From Pythium myriotylum (taxonomy: Eukaryota > Oomycota > Peronosporomycetes > Pythiales > Pythiaceae), in assembly GCA_023091665.1 (NCBI GenBank), contig JALJCQ010000012.1, positions 3,844,001-3,908,000 on the forward strand: a stretch of DNA of 64,000 bases. The letters are read 5' to 3'. This document shows positions 1 to 11,700 of the stretch, in pieces (the first letter of the stretch is position 1; the number at the start of each line of letters is the position of its first letter). A model generated the notes under the pieces. It saw only the letters and a list, made by a program, of their open reading frames with translations. It made no database searches and was not told the DNA's origin. Position numbers and translations under genes: made by a program.

Positions 1-60
1 TCACAATTAATGAGTCATGAAGGCGGGTTATACCATAATAAATAACCTCATTAATTGTGA
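1..60. repeat. 14-bp inverted repeat at the window start
   Basis: Positions 1-14 (TCACAATTAATGAG) are the exact reverse complement of positions 47-60, with a 32-bp spacer. This could be a small foldback or the two ends of a tiny MITE remnant. The window edge falls exactly on it, so its full extent cannot be judged. Confidence 0.5.
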
Positions 61-1721
61 TTCAATCGACCTCCAGTTCAAGGGCAAAGGAAAACATGCT
101 GATTAGATGTCCACATGTTATGTGGACATCTTCTACAACATGAGACTGCGAATATCTCTACGACCGCTCTCATTCTCGTCGTGATGATTCTTATCTGATC
201 GCTATAATGATCAACGTCATCATCTTCAAGATGATTGCCACCATGATCACGTCTCATATTTTTGTTTTGGGGAATTCTCATTTTACGGCCCTATTTTTGA
301 AATAATAGCAAAATGGAGCCGTCCGATTACCCTCACTGCTGGTACCAGTACAGAACATTTGACCAACACACAACCCGTAACCAGTAGACCTTTTATAACC
401 GCCAGTCGGCTGTTAACATTTCATACCTTGTAGCCAGCATTTACCATATACACTATGGGTACACGACTAAACACGGCGTGAACGCTTGCGAGTCGCACCT
501 CGCGCCGCACGCTGAGAACGACGAACTGGTGTTGGAGGAGGCGTTTCCTGCTCTGTCGCGCTGTCTGCGACAGTCCCATCGTCGCCCGACGGCTGTGATA
601 GTGGTGGCTGAGACGTCGGTGGTGGTACGAGCAGAGTTGAGTTGAGTAAGCGTTGTGCATACGGTCAAACGGGTTTACGGGCTATGGTTTGTTTCAAGGG
701 TACGAAAAGTATACATGGTACAAAAAGTACCAATGGTACAGTGGATAGCACGACTCTCCCGGTTTGGTTGCAACTGGTTGCTGAATGAGGAATCGGACTT
801 TGCTATTATTTCAAAAATACGGCCGTAAAATGAGAATTCCCCTTTTGTTTTTGCATTGCGGAAGGAGTTGGACACTGCGGCAACCGAAAGGAGACCCACT
901 AAGCGCCAGCTCCTCACGTCTCATGGTGATTGTCGACGTGGTCGTCATGATTTCAGTATTTTCGCATTTCCAGGGGGAAAAATGCTTCGTATCAGTCAAT
1001 ATAGTACTTTTATAGAGTGACTCACATGTACTCGGCAATTAATGATGGAGCTTTTCGACGGTTGAATATAGCACCATGACCTGATTGCAAATCTAAATGC
1101 AGCAAGCTTCATCTTTATCACCATCATCAATGATGAATGAAGTATTAATACTGTGCGGGATAAAGATGAATAGATTACCCATTCTTGTCGTATCAAAGAC
1201 CAACCCCACAACTCGATAGTACGAGGACTCAAGTCGGCAGAGGTTCTTCGACAAACACATCGAGGTCGGTCTCTGGAACGTCACATGCACACCCATTGAC
1301 GCGTCGAATGCGAGACAAATCGCAAGAATCCCGCCCCCTTTAACAAATTTTTGCCCTCGCATGATATTGATGAAAAATTTCAAGTAAATTGCGTCTGTTG
1401 AACCTCATCACCATGTTTGGTCTGCGCAAGGTTGGTTGTTGCGAGCCATCAACAACTTGAGATCGCCTGGCTCTGGAATGAATTCAACCCACACCGGACG
1501 TTTAACAACACTAATCGGTATCTAGCGGTATGATATTTCAAAATCCGATGGAGTTGCAGTTTACTTTTACGTATAAAACGATATAGTAATTTACAGATGT
1601 TATCAACAAAAAAGTCCGATTAGTACAGCCATGAACTTACCAACCCCTCCCTGATTACAGCAAGCCACTCTTCTGTAATCTCGGTATCCGGTGTGTCACT
1701 GCACATCCGTCTGGAAGCCTG
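61..1721. other. Gene-poor stretch upstream of the ABCB gene
   Basis: Only short open frames on both strands occur here and none resembles a known protein. The stretch holds the inverted repeat at 269-842 and AT-rich DNA near 1500-1640. I see no tRNA, rRNA or intact transposase. It reads as transposon debris plus the distal promoter of the transporter that follows. Confidence 0.4.
269..842. repeat. MITE-like element or foldback with 43-bp inverted ends
   Basis: Positions 269-311 and 800-842 are inverted copies that differ at a single base (tacggcc followed by c versus g). A further short match (GTCCGATT) lies just inside one arm and outside the other. About 490 bp of unrecognised DNA lies between. 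The layout fits a non-autonomous element with terminal inverted repeats; no transposase frame is visible, and no clear target-site duplication was found. Confidence 0.45.
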
Positions 1722-1737
1722 CCTCAGTTTCCAATTC
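1722..1737 (+). promoter_or_regulatory. Oomycete-type initiator (Inr-FPR) before the ABCB start
   Basis: CCTCAGTTTCCAATTC matches the oomycete core promoter consensus GCTCATTYYNCAWTTT at most positions and lies 37 bp before the ATG at 1774. Oomycete transcripts usually start at such a motif a few tens of bases before the ATG. This argues against the upstream in-frame ATG at 1693, which lies 5' of the motif. Confidence 0.5.
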
Positions 1738-1773
1738 ATCTTGCGTTGCGCACAACGAGAGCAAATTGACTCG

Positions 1774-4700
1774 ATGCCCATGGACTCACCTCACTTCTCT
1801 TCGTTTGCTGAGGCTCTCACGCCCCGCGGTGAAGCGGATCCGCAGCGGTTCTCCAAGATCCAATCACCCAAAAGAGTTTCAAGCGACCCCAGCGAAAAGC
1901 ACGACGATGACGCCGTCGATCCGCCTGTGCCTTTCGCTGCTCTCTATCGCTTCGCGACACCGTACGACAAACTCTGCCTCGCGATTGGAGCTTTTTGCGC
2001 AGGCAGCAGTGGTGTGCTCTACGTCTGCATGTCGCTCGTTTTTGGCAAGGCCATTTCGGCATTCCAGCAAGCGGATGGTGGCGTCGACACCGACATGGTC
2101 AACTCGGCCGCACTTGACTATTTTCTCGTTGCTACTGGACTCTTCGTGGTTGACTATTTCTCGTATACCCTGTTGACCACATCGGCCGAGAGCCAGATGA
2201 AAAAACTGCGCACGGAGGCGCTTCGTCATATGCTCTACATGGATATCGCCTGGTACGACAAGCACGACGCAATGCAGCTGCAGACTCGGCTCACAGGTGA
2301 CACCGTCAGGATCAAGGACGGCATGGGAAGCAAACTGGGCGAAGCCATCAAGTACGCATGCCAGTTCCTCGCTGGATACGTCATCGGCTTCATCAAAGGC
2401 TGGGACACGACGCTAGTGATGATGTGCGTGATGCCACTTATGGCCATCTCGGGGGCCATTCTGTTCGCACTCGTGAAAGCCAAGACTGAGCTCGCACAGA
2501 GACTCTACGCAGAAGCTGGAGCTATCGCGGAGGAGACTTTGGGGTCTATCCGCACAGTGGCTTCTCTGACTGCGGAGAAGCGAGCGGTTCAGGCATACCA
2601 CCAGAAGTGCTTAGTCATCGAGGACATCCACAGCCAAACTGTGCGAGTGGCGTGCGTGATTGTAGGGTTCTTCGTCTCCAGCACGTGGCTCATGTATGCA
2701 ACTGGTCTGTGGTACGGAGGCTGGAGAGTATCTGAAGCCAAGGCAACTCCAATGCACGTCTTCCAAGGATTCTTCGCAGTCATGCTCGGAACGATGGCCA
2801 TCGCGTTCATCTCACCAAGTCTTACCGTGGTCGCTGAGGCCCGCGGTGCCGCTGCAGGTCTCTACAAGATCCTCGACACGCCCTCGGCCATCGATGCATC
2901 CAAAAACGAAGGTATCATCCCACCATCCTGCGAAGGTCGCATCGAAGCCATCGACCTCCACTTTGCTTACCCAACTCGACTCGACGCACCCATTCTCCAA
3001 GGATACAACGTCACCATCGACGCTGGACAAACCGTCGCCTTCGTCGGCGCAAGCGGCGGAGGCAAGAGCACGCTCATCTCGCTGCTCGAGCGATACTACA
3101 ACCCTCAGCGCGGCCAGTTGTTGCTTGACGGCCGCGACATCAGCTCGCTCAACCTCAAGTGGCTGCGCTCGCAGATCGGCGTGGTGTCACAGGAGCCCGT
3201 GTTATTTTTGCACAGACGATCCTGGAGAACATCATGGCTGGCGGCGAGAACGTGACGCGAGAACAGGCCATCGCAGCCGCCAAGATGGCCAACGCGCACA
3301 GCTTCATCTCGACGCTGCCGCAGCAGTACGACACGCTCGTGGGCGAGAAAGGCGTGTCCATGTCTGGTGGCCAGAAGCAGCGCATCGCTATTGCGCGCGC
3401 TATCGTACGCAACCCGAAGATCCTTGTGCTGGACGAGGCCACGAGTGCGCTGGATGCACAGAGCGAGCGTGTGGTGCAGGACGCGCTGAATGATTTGATG
3501 GACAAGACCCACATGACGACGATCGTGATCGCGCATCGGCTGTCGACGGTACGTCGCGCAGACAAAATTGTGGTGCTATCTGGCGGCCGCGTGGTCGAAG
3601 AAGGCACACACGCTGAGTTGATGGGAATCGACGGTGGGGTGTACAACAATCTCTACACAATTCAGGAAGGACATCCGAGCTCTGAGACCAATGACTCTGT
3701 CGAGTCAGCGTTCTCACATGACGATTCAAGAACATCACTCAAAGAATCAACACTGCGGCAGCGCAGCATCCGTTCATCGACAACTAGCCACGCGGATGTG
3801 TCTGCCGTCGTGACAAAAGACATCGACGGGGACGAGAACACCGCCAGCACGAAGTTTACAATTTTCGACGCGATGGAACTCAGCCGACCGGAGCGTAGGC
3901 TCTTCGTTACGGGATTGTTTGCTTCTTGTGTGTCTGGCTTGTCAATGCCCGTTTCCGCGCTTCTGATTTCACAATTATTGACCTCGATGATCAAAAAGTA
4001 CGCGCAATACGAGGAGAGCGGAGACCGCTCGTACTTGGATTCATTGGAAGATGATGTGACCAAGTACGCAATCTTTTATCTGGTCGGGACCATCGTCATG
4101 TGGGCACTTAACGCGACAGTGTGCTTCACATTTCGAAGTATGGGCTTCAAATTGACGACGCGCGTGCGCCTGATCCAGTTCACGGCGCTGTGCCGTCAAA
4201 ATATCGCGTTCTTCGATCGAAAGGACCATGGCACGGGCGCGTTGACGGCCGATCTCGCGACCTTCGCGATCAACATGAGCAGCATCTCGGGCGACACGCT
4301 CGGGCGCGTCTTCGAATGCATATTCTCCTTCTCCGCCGCGATGATCATTTCGTTCACTCTTGGCAGCTGGCTGTTGTCTTTGATCATGCTCGTCGTCTTC
4401 CCGCTGCTCATTATCAACGAAGCTGTCCGGACGAACTCGGTGCGAACGCGACCAGGAACTGGTGTGCTTTCGACGGAGCTCTCAGAGGTGGGCAACCACG
4501 CGTCCGAGACACTCTGCAACATGCGCACAGTCGTCTCCCTTGGCCTCGAAAAGCGCCTGCACGACAAGTTTGCCACCCTGCTCGAGGCACCGCTTCGAAG
4601 TGGGACGAGGGACGCCAAAATTAATGGCCTCGCCTTCGGGTTTGGCTCATTCATTGTCTTCGGCACGTACGCATTCGTGTTTTGGTACGGCGGGCGACTT

Positions 4701-5645
4701 GTCCGAGACGGTGACATCACGTTCGTTGAGATGATGAGAACTCTAATGGCGGTCATGATGTCTGCACAAGGAGTCGGGTTTGCTGCATCGTTTCTCGCCA
4801 GCTCGGAGCACGCATTCAAGTCTGGAGCAGCTTTGTTCGCGCTTCGTGACCGCGAACTCCCGATCGATTCCTTCGGAGAAGATGGCGAACGACCGTCGTC
4901 GGTGCAAGGCAAGATCGAGTTCAAGAACATCGCCTTCCGATACCCAACGCGACCCGAAGTCAGCGTGCTCAAGAACTACAACCTTACGATCGAACCAGGA
5001 CAGACTGTCGCGTTCTGCGGACCTTCGGGCGGTGGCAAGTCGACGTGCATCTCGCTGCTGGAGCGATTCTACGATCCGCTGGAGGGAGAAGTCCTTCTTG
5101 ACGGACGCAACATCAAGAATCTCAACTTACAGTGGTTACGCAGCCAGTTCGGTCTCGTGGGCCAGGAACCAACGCTCTTCATCGGCACGATCGCACAGAA
5201 CATCGCGTACGGACTCGAGTCGCAGCCGTCGCAAACCGAGATCGAGGCTGCCGCCAAGATGGCCAACGCACACGACTTTATCATGAAGTTCCCCGACGGG
5301 TACGAGACGCAGGTGGGCATGAAGGGCGAGCAGCTGTCTGGCGGTCAGAAGCAGCGCATCGCCATCGCACGTGCCGTGCTCAAGAACCCGAACGTGCTGC
5401 TGCTGGACGAGGCCACGAGTGCGCTCGACTCGGAGAGCGAGAAAGTCGTGCAGGAGGCGCTGGACAAGGTCATGGCGCTCCAGCGACGCACGACGATCGT
5501 CATCGCGCACCGGCTGTCGACGATCCGCAAGGCGGACAAGATCTGCGTGGTGAGTGGCGGCAAGATCGCGGAGCAAGGCTCACACGCCGAGCTGATGGCG
5601 CTCGGCGGCATCTACAGCAAGCTGGTCGAGTCGGCCACGGCATAA
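1774..5645 (+). CDS. ABCB-type (P-glycoprotein/MDR) ABC exporter with one frameshift
   Basis: Full-size ATP-driven exporter of about 1290 residues, laid out TMD1-NBD1-TMD2-NBD2 as usual for eukaryotic multidrug transporters of the plasma or vacuolar membrane. NBD1 has Walker A GASGGGKST (3046-3072), signature MSGGQ (near 3360) and Walker B followed by DEATSALD (near 3420-3445). NBD2 has Walker A GPSGGGKST (5019-5045), signature LSGGQ (5334-5348) and VLLLDEATSALD. A Ser/Asp-rich linker joins the halves. No introns. The frame breaks just after the NBD1 Q-loop (SQEPVLF) at the T5 run near 3207-3211: the first frame runs on to 3255, the second carries the rest to 5645. Both halves are otherwise intact, so a sequencing or assembly indel is as likely as real inactivation. 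The ATG at 1774 is chosen because it follows the Inr motif at 1722; 1780 is an alternative. Confidence 0.92.
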
Positions 5646-6112
5646 AACGGGAATAATAGATACTGTATACACTGCACTTCGATTAAATGGTCGTTCGGAT
5701 GCGTATGCGTAAGATAGATCGCCTTAAAATCGTTTCACAGCCTTACCTGGCGGACCAAAACGTCCCAATTAACCCTAATGGCAACAGTGTAGAGATCCGA
5801 CGCCGTTGCTAATCTTACTAGTACTCACAGGACGGGTCTCTCGTTCTTACCGTCCATCACGTCGCGAAGACGAAGAATGATCAAATAGCAATGATAATCG
5901 ATCAACTCGGCCTTCTACAGTTGTCCGCACCGATGTAACGCAATAAACTCCAACTTTGATCATGACCATCACCGATCGTGCTGAACGATGTTCTTCACTA
6001 GCATTATGAGTCAAATCTCTCGCTCGACTTGCCGTTCAACTAGTATTGTATCAATGTATGAAACGTAGACAGGCTGAGCGCATGTGGATAAAACGTTTGA
6101 GGCGCATTTGCG
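5646..6112. other. Intergenic, nothing recognised
   Basis: AT-rich spacer between the ABCB stop and the 3' end of the first MGC gene. It must contain both convergent transcript ends. No open frame of interest, repeat or RNA gene was seen. Confidence 0.4.
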
Positions 6113-6361
6113 CTAACGCATCATGGAGTGGAGTGCTCGCTGAGCAACAAGTTGGTTGAGGTAGATTTGCTTGATTCCGTTGGTCTTGGCTTCGTCTCGG
6201 TCGGCTTCTGCGGTGAATTGAGCGTCCTCTGATAACGACGGAAGCGTCATGACACTCGACTGAGATGCCGTGCGAAGGGTCTGGACACGACTGTCGCCCT
6301 CGCCATGTTTCGTACTGGAAATCACACCAGTCAGCACTGCTGCACTCTGCGTGCAACCCAT
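6113..6361 (-). CDS. Small MGC-starting protein, probably lipid-anchored (copy 1)
   Basis: An 82-residue frame starting MGCTQS. Gly2 followed by Cys3 and Ser6 is the pattern for N-myristoylation with palmitoylation next to it, which would tether the protein to the cytosolic face of a membrane. The middle is polar and Ser/Thr-rich with an acidic patch (SLSEDAQF), and the end is a short amphipathic stretch containing TNGIKQIYLNQLVAQ. No domain of known function. The frame is open upstream (to 6436), but the MGC methionine is chosen because the paralogue at 7290-7535 starts the same way, has the same length and shares the C-terminal motif. The two genes are transcribed away from each other. Function unknown; a membrane-tethered adaptor would fit. 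Confidence 0.6.
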   Translation of the reverse strand: MGCTQSAAVLTGVISSTKHGEGDSRVQTLRTASQSSVMTLPSLSEDAQFTAEADRDEAKTNGIKQIYLNQLVAQRALHSMMR

Positions 6362-7289
6362 CGGAATGAGAATTTGAACTGCGAAGAGAAGACAGCAGCT
6401 TCGAAAGTGTTCGTGAAGCTCTGGTATGTGCACCAATATACTGATTACATCGTCCCGACAAGATCGCCTGATTTTTCACAAAGAACCGGAGAACGTTCTT
6501 TATCGCGTGCGAGTAGCTTTTTGTTATCGTCATTCTGTGCGATCACCCGTGCGAGTGTTGGACTACCATCATTGCCGTCGGGGAGAAAGAGGAAAGTTTG
6601 CATCATCACGACAAAAGCAGAGAAGCATGCTGGGTATCAACTTCTGATCCAGGCTCCCTCATCCTTGGCAGTGTTACCGGATTGGAAGAAGTAGATAGAT
6701 ATGCAAGGATGCCAGCGAAACGAATAAACCACTTGTAATATGTAGAACATGGAGCTCATTGCGCACACGAAGAGGGATGCAATTTTCTCGTGAGCGTTCT
6801 ATTGAAGGAATATCAATCGTGTTTCATCGCTAATCGTTTCGGTTGGCGCAATCATTGCCGTTCAAGCCAACAGAACAGAAAATACCACAAATAAACAGCG
6901 AATGAGATCTCAGCAATGACTAATCAATCCCTGATTGGTTAAAACCCGGAGACATTCTCGAGAAAAATCTCGTGTCCCGCGTTTGTTGGGAATCTATGTC
7001 GTGAGACTGAGTGTATCCATTCAGGTCCAAGTGCTGTCTGCGCTGTCTCGCTGAGGCGAAGGGAACCAATTTCATCAACTTGAGGTTTCCACTGGACTGA
7101 CAGTGAGTGATGGTTAAACATGAAAATCCATCGTTTATAGGCGAACGAGGCACGTGGAGCGGAATACACGGGAGCTCAATCCAAGTGATGTCCATCATCA
7201 TTAAAAAAGCTGCGCTCGGGGACACAACTGACCTCCAGCCAAGTCGCAAAACAAAACGCCAAGATACGCGAGACTCATACTCCATATCC
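6362..7289. other. Shared promoter region of the two MGC genes
   Basis: About 930 bp separates the two divergent MGC start codons. Only short shadow frames lie here. No clear oomycete initiator was found close to either ATG and no repeat structure stands out. Confidence 0.35.
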
Positions 7290-7535
7290 ATGGGCTGCAG
7301 ACACAGTGTATATGACGAAGTCGAGTTGTCGGAGTCAACCGATGACTCGGAGACGACGCCCCAAACACACCACGGTCCTACTGTCCACTTGAGGAACCCG
7401 ACGCTCACAACCGTATCGGAAAATACCGAGCTCGTTGATGATACGACTTCTGATCAACGTGAGGACAAGCGAACGAACCAGGTGTTTGTGAATCGCCTTG
7501 TCACTCAGACCCATCTCTGCACTCGCTTACGCTAG
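7290..7535 (+). CDS. Small MGC-starting protein, probably lipid-anchored (copy 2)
   Basis: An 81-residue frame starting MGCRHS, again the Gly2-Cys3-Ser6 pattern for dual lipidation. The body is acidic and Ser/Thr-rich, and the C-terminus carries TNQVFVNRLVTQ, which lines up with TNGIKQIYLNQLVAQ of the divergent copy at 6113-6361. Overall identity is low, but length, N-terminus and C-terminal motif agree, so they look like old paralogues. The open frame extends upstream to 7107 with a poor start context; the MGC methionine at 7290 is preferred by comparison. Function unknown. Confidence 0.6.
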   Translation: MGCRHSVYDEVELSESTDDSETTPQTHHGPTVHLRNPTLTTVSENTELVDDTTSDQREDKRTNQVFVNRLVTQTHLCTRLR

Positions 7536-8799
7536 TTGGTTCGGTGCTCATGGCGTACTTGTGAAATCTCGCTTCTCATTCTTTAAAATGCATTGCACGC
7601 ATCTTCGATCTCGTACTTTCTCCTTCGTGTCAAGTGATGGAAAAAGGCGACCTCCAGTTGTAAGGCACAATAAATCGAGAATCTTGATGATACAAGCGTT
7701 AGGCATGTAGTACATTGGATCACGCATTCTCGCAAACAAAAGAGATCATCCCTCAGAGAAACGTCGACTAGTCCCCACAACTCCGGTCGAACCCTTCGAA
7801 TTCATCTCACATCTGCAGTGAACATCGCGCCACTATGTACACAGTAGACATTCCCTGCGAGATCTCCAGCTGATCCCATCCCATTGGCTTCATCTCTACG
7901 ATCTGCAGGGCAAATCGCCAATTCCAAAAGTTGCTCAAGAAAAATACTTATCGTTCGTTCTCTGCTGCGACCAGCTCGTTATCTATTCTTTTGTAAATTT
8001 GACCCTCGAGAATGCGCGTCTTGGACACCTGAGCTGCGCTGGGGACCCCAGCGCAGCGGGGCATCCCCCAGCCTGCGGAATGCCCATGACACAGGGATGG
8101 CAAACCTCCTATAACGTTTACACTAATACTCAGGATATTCATAACATGATGGATCAATTTCAAAGGATGTATAAGTTCGTTTGGTTATAACTTGCGGCAA
8201 TTACTTCAAATTAACCGGTACTCTGAAGTATTCTCTCATTTTAGTGACACTAGTCACAGATCGGCAATGTGAAAGACCGCGTTTGTGGCCAGCAACATTG
8301 TTCCTCATCACTTTTCCATTCGAGGATCTAGCTCTTTCATAACGTCGAATTGACGCGAAGTGTTGACTTCTCTATGCTGCGCCGCAGAGTATCCACGCAT
8401 TATCAGCCAGCGGCGCTGAGAGTCGCCGCGCCCAAATTAACGGCATGGTCGCCGTCGGCGTGAGGCTGATTACCGAGTTTTTCGCCGTGGAAAAAAGGAA
8501 TTGTGGTCCCAATTCTTAAGTGCGGGTCGATAATTAAATGCGAATGTAATGAAAGTTGAGGCTGATAAAATCATAGAAATTGGCTGATAATGCTATCCCT
8601 GCATGACACGAACAAGCACACGAGCGAGCGAAGCTCACGCCTCAAAACCTCGTCCAATTAATATTCGAATGCCCACCAAACCCTATCAATTAATATATCA
8701 GCGTTGTCCCTCGTACTACATCAAACAAGGGACGATTCACTCTGTCTCCAGGAAAAAGCGATTTTCCACCTCTCCGGAAATCCAAGCCCATCCGGAGAA
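7536..8799. other. Intergenic, with one GC palindrome
   Basis: No convincing gene. It contains the GC-rich palindrome at 8033-8057 and, nearer 8400, a GC-rich patch before the AT-rich leader of ROCO1. The frame upstream of 8800 is open but has no ATG, so it is not taken as coding. Confidence 0.4.
8033..8057. repeat. Perfect 12-bp-arm GC palindrome
   Basis: GCTGCGCTGGGG, one base, then its exact reverse complement. It could extrude as a hairpin. A second shorter inverted pair (GGGCAT/ATGCCC) follows immediately. No link to a gene end is obvious. Confidence 0.45.
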
Positions 8800-11700
8800 A
8801 TGCTCTCGTCGTGGTTCCGGCCGCCAGCGGCCACCAACGTTGGCGTTGGCGGCTTGTTACGCGCGAGCATGTGCGGGGACGTGGCTGCTGTGCGCCGGTT
8901 ACTCGCGCGCGGGGTCCCCGTGGACGCCGCCAACGTTGGCGTACGTTGGCGTCGGAACATCCGAAGCCCGCCTCGCTCCGTACTAACACCACGTGTGCAC
9001 GCAGAACCTCTGGACGGCATTACACGGCGCGGCAGCTCAAGGGCACGCTGGCGTGGTCGCCATTCTGTTGGAACATGGCGCCGCCGTGGACGCCCGCGCC
9101 TCGGTGGGGGCCGCGAGATTCATTCATTCCAACGTTGGAACGCAAGCGCGGCTGACATAGTGGGTCCTAAACTAGGACATGTGGACGCCTCTCCATTTGG
9201 CCGCCGACCAAGGCCGTTTCGACGTCGTCGCGCTGCTGCTGCACGCACACGCCAATGCGGCGCTCCAGACGTCGGTGAGTGGAGACAGCTCGCGTGATCC
9301 GGCGAGGCGCTCACGTCGTGGCTCTCCAGGAGGGCAAGTCGGCGTTGGCGTTGGCGCTCGCCAACGGCCACAAGCAAGTCGCGATCCTATTGGGCCACAC
9401 TGCGGCCGCACCACCAAGTGCGGACGTAGTAGACTGGGAGTATGACGAGTACGATACTAGGAACCAAGCAAAGAATCTCAAGTCGCCGAACGAACAACTG
9501 CGCGACGCGGGCTTTTACGGAGACGTCGAGGCCGTGAAACGACTGCTGGGAAGCGGGCAAGTCGATGTGAACTCACAGATGGGCGTGCGTTGCGGGAGGG
9601 GTGTCAGTTTGAATTTTGCACGATGTTTGACACTTATGTGTTTGTAGAACGGACGCACGCCGTTGCACTCGGCTGTGTTTGAAGGCAACGTGGAGATTGT
9701 CAGATTGCTGCTGGAGGCCAACTGCGACGTGAATGCTCGAGAACAAGTGCGTCGATGGAGAAACGGTTCATTTTTCCTCATTGATTTGATGACAGCTGAA
9801 TTTCTATCGGTGATGACTAGAACGGGTGGACGCCGATGCATTGGACGGCGTGGGCGGGAGATACGGAGGTCGCGAGGCTGCTCATTCAAGCCAAGTGCGA
9901 CTTGAATGCGCGCACGGAGGTAACGACCCTGTCTTTATGGTCGGGGAGCAGACTCAGATTCAGTGTGTGTGTGTGCGCGCGTGTGTGTGACGATTCAGGA
10001 CGGCTCGACTCCGTTACACGTGGCATGCCGAGAGCGACAGGCGAAGGTTGTGGTTATTCTTCTCGAGTGTGGTTGTGACGCTAGAGTACACGACAAGGTG
10101 GGTATCACTTGAGGATTTTCACCGCATCGTTACTCACGGACGAAAGCCATGTTGGTTACTAGAATCGACGAACTCCACTACACAGTCTTTTATTGGAAAC
10201 TCCAGTTGATCGGGGTTTGGAAGATGATGTCTTGGATATTGTTCAGCAACTGATAGTTCACAATGCGACGTGGGACAAGGTTTGCGACGAGATGATTCAA
10301 AATGGTGAGGCGATCCCAGAAGCACCAAGCCTTCGACTCTGCGCGATGCTTTGGGAAGAAGAGCGAAGGTGTAACCAATCCTTCACATCTATCCCGATCG
10401 AGAACGTTCTTCAAGGTGTACAGAGTACTCGAATGTATATTGGTCAGCTCAAGAAGTCCAAGAACGCTATACTACGACGAAAAGTGTGTGTCGTCGGGAC
10501 AGGAAGCGCCGGAAAGACAAGCATGATAAAATCGCTTACCAAACTCGAACCATCACTCGAGCACCCGGACGATCGTACTGTCGGGATCGATCTTTTTCAG
10601 CTTCGATTCGATCAATTGGATGCTCGCTCGGGTAGCGTCAAGGTGCACGAGATCAATTTTTGGGACTTCGCGGGTCAGTATGCGTATCAAGTCGTTCACT
10701 CACTTTTCTTCTCGAGGCGAACGCTGTTCCTTGTATGCATTGATTTGGATGCGCTAATCACCGCAGTTCTCCAAGCCTCTCTCTTCATGGATGACGCTAT
10801 CCATATGGATCGGATGATCGACGAATACATCAATGCAAATGTTGTGCACTGGATTCGCACCATCTTCGCTCGTCAGCCAGATGCCGAGTTCGTATTCATC
10901 GCGACAAAAGCAGACTTGCTTGAAGAGAATGCCATCTTCAAAGAAGAAGTTGTCACGATATTAAACGAGAAGCTAGAAATAGTTGAGAAGGATTTGAAAA
11001 CAATGCGCGAAGAGGTCCTTGCGAATAGTCCCAGCCTTAAGCGAGCAGACCGATCGACGACCAAGCCTGACACGATTCATCGATCTCTTGATCGAGTGCG
11101 GCTTGTTTGGATGAGCTGCCAAAACCAAGAATCCGTTGCAAATGCCCGTTCAAGGATCGAGGAAGTAATCTCATCAACTAGTGGACTCAGCTACGCGATG
11201 CCCGACAGCTACTCGCATGTTTTGAACAAGATTACCAGCATGAAACAGAACATAACCAACCAAAACATCGGAGTGAAAGTCACTGAAGCTTTCGCGAACG
11301 TTGATATGCTTTGTCAGGTGTTGGAATCCGCGGAAATTGACCAATTCGATTGTCGCGTCATGTTGCAAACGTTCCACGACTTGGGCTATATTCTTTGGTA
11401 CGAAGATCTCGGCGTCGAGTACTTCCGAGAAATGGTGATCATAGATCCGTTGCTCCTGATTGATTTTATCCGCCAAGTTATCAATCACAAGCAAGACACC
11501 GTAATTCTTTTGCACGAGGTGCTTCGAACCTTCCCGTTTTGGAACCATCTAAATATCGAACAGATGGGCGCGATGAAGGATATGCTCCAGAAGTTCAATC
11601 TTGCAAGACCAAGCACTGGTGTGATGCGATGGGACTCGGATGTGATCGTTCCTGCGTACTGGCAATCTAAGACTTGTGCGGCGTGGCTGTTTGGTGGAGA

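Noticed and set aside
1693..1773. Upstream in-frame ATG of the ABCB gene
   Set aside because: It lies before the initiator motif at 1722-1737, so it would not be in the mRNA; 1774 fits better.
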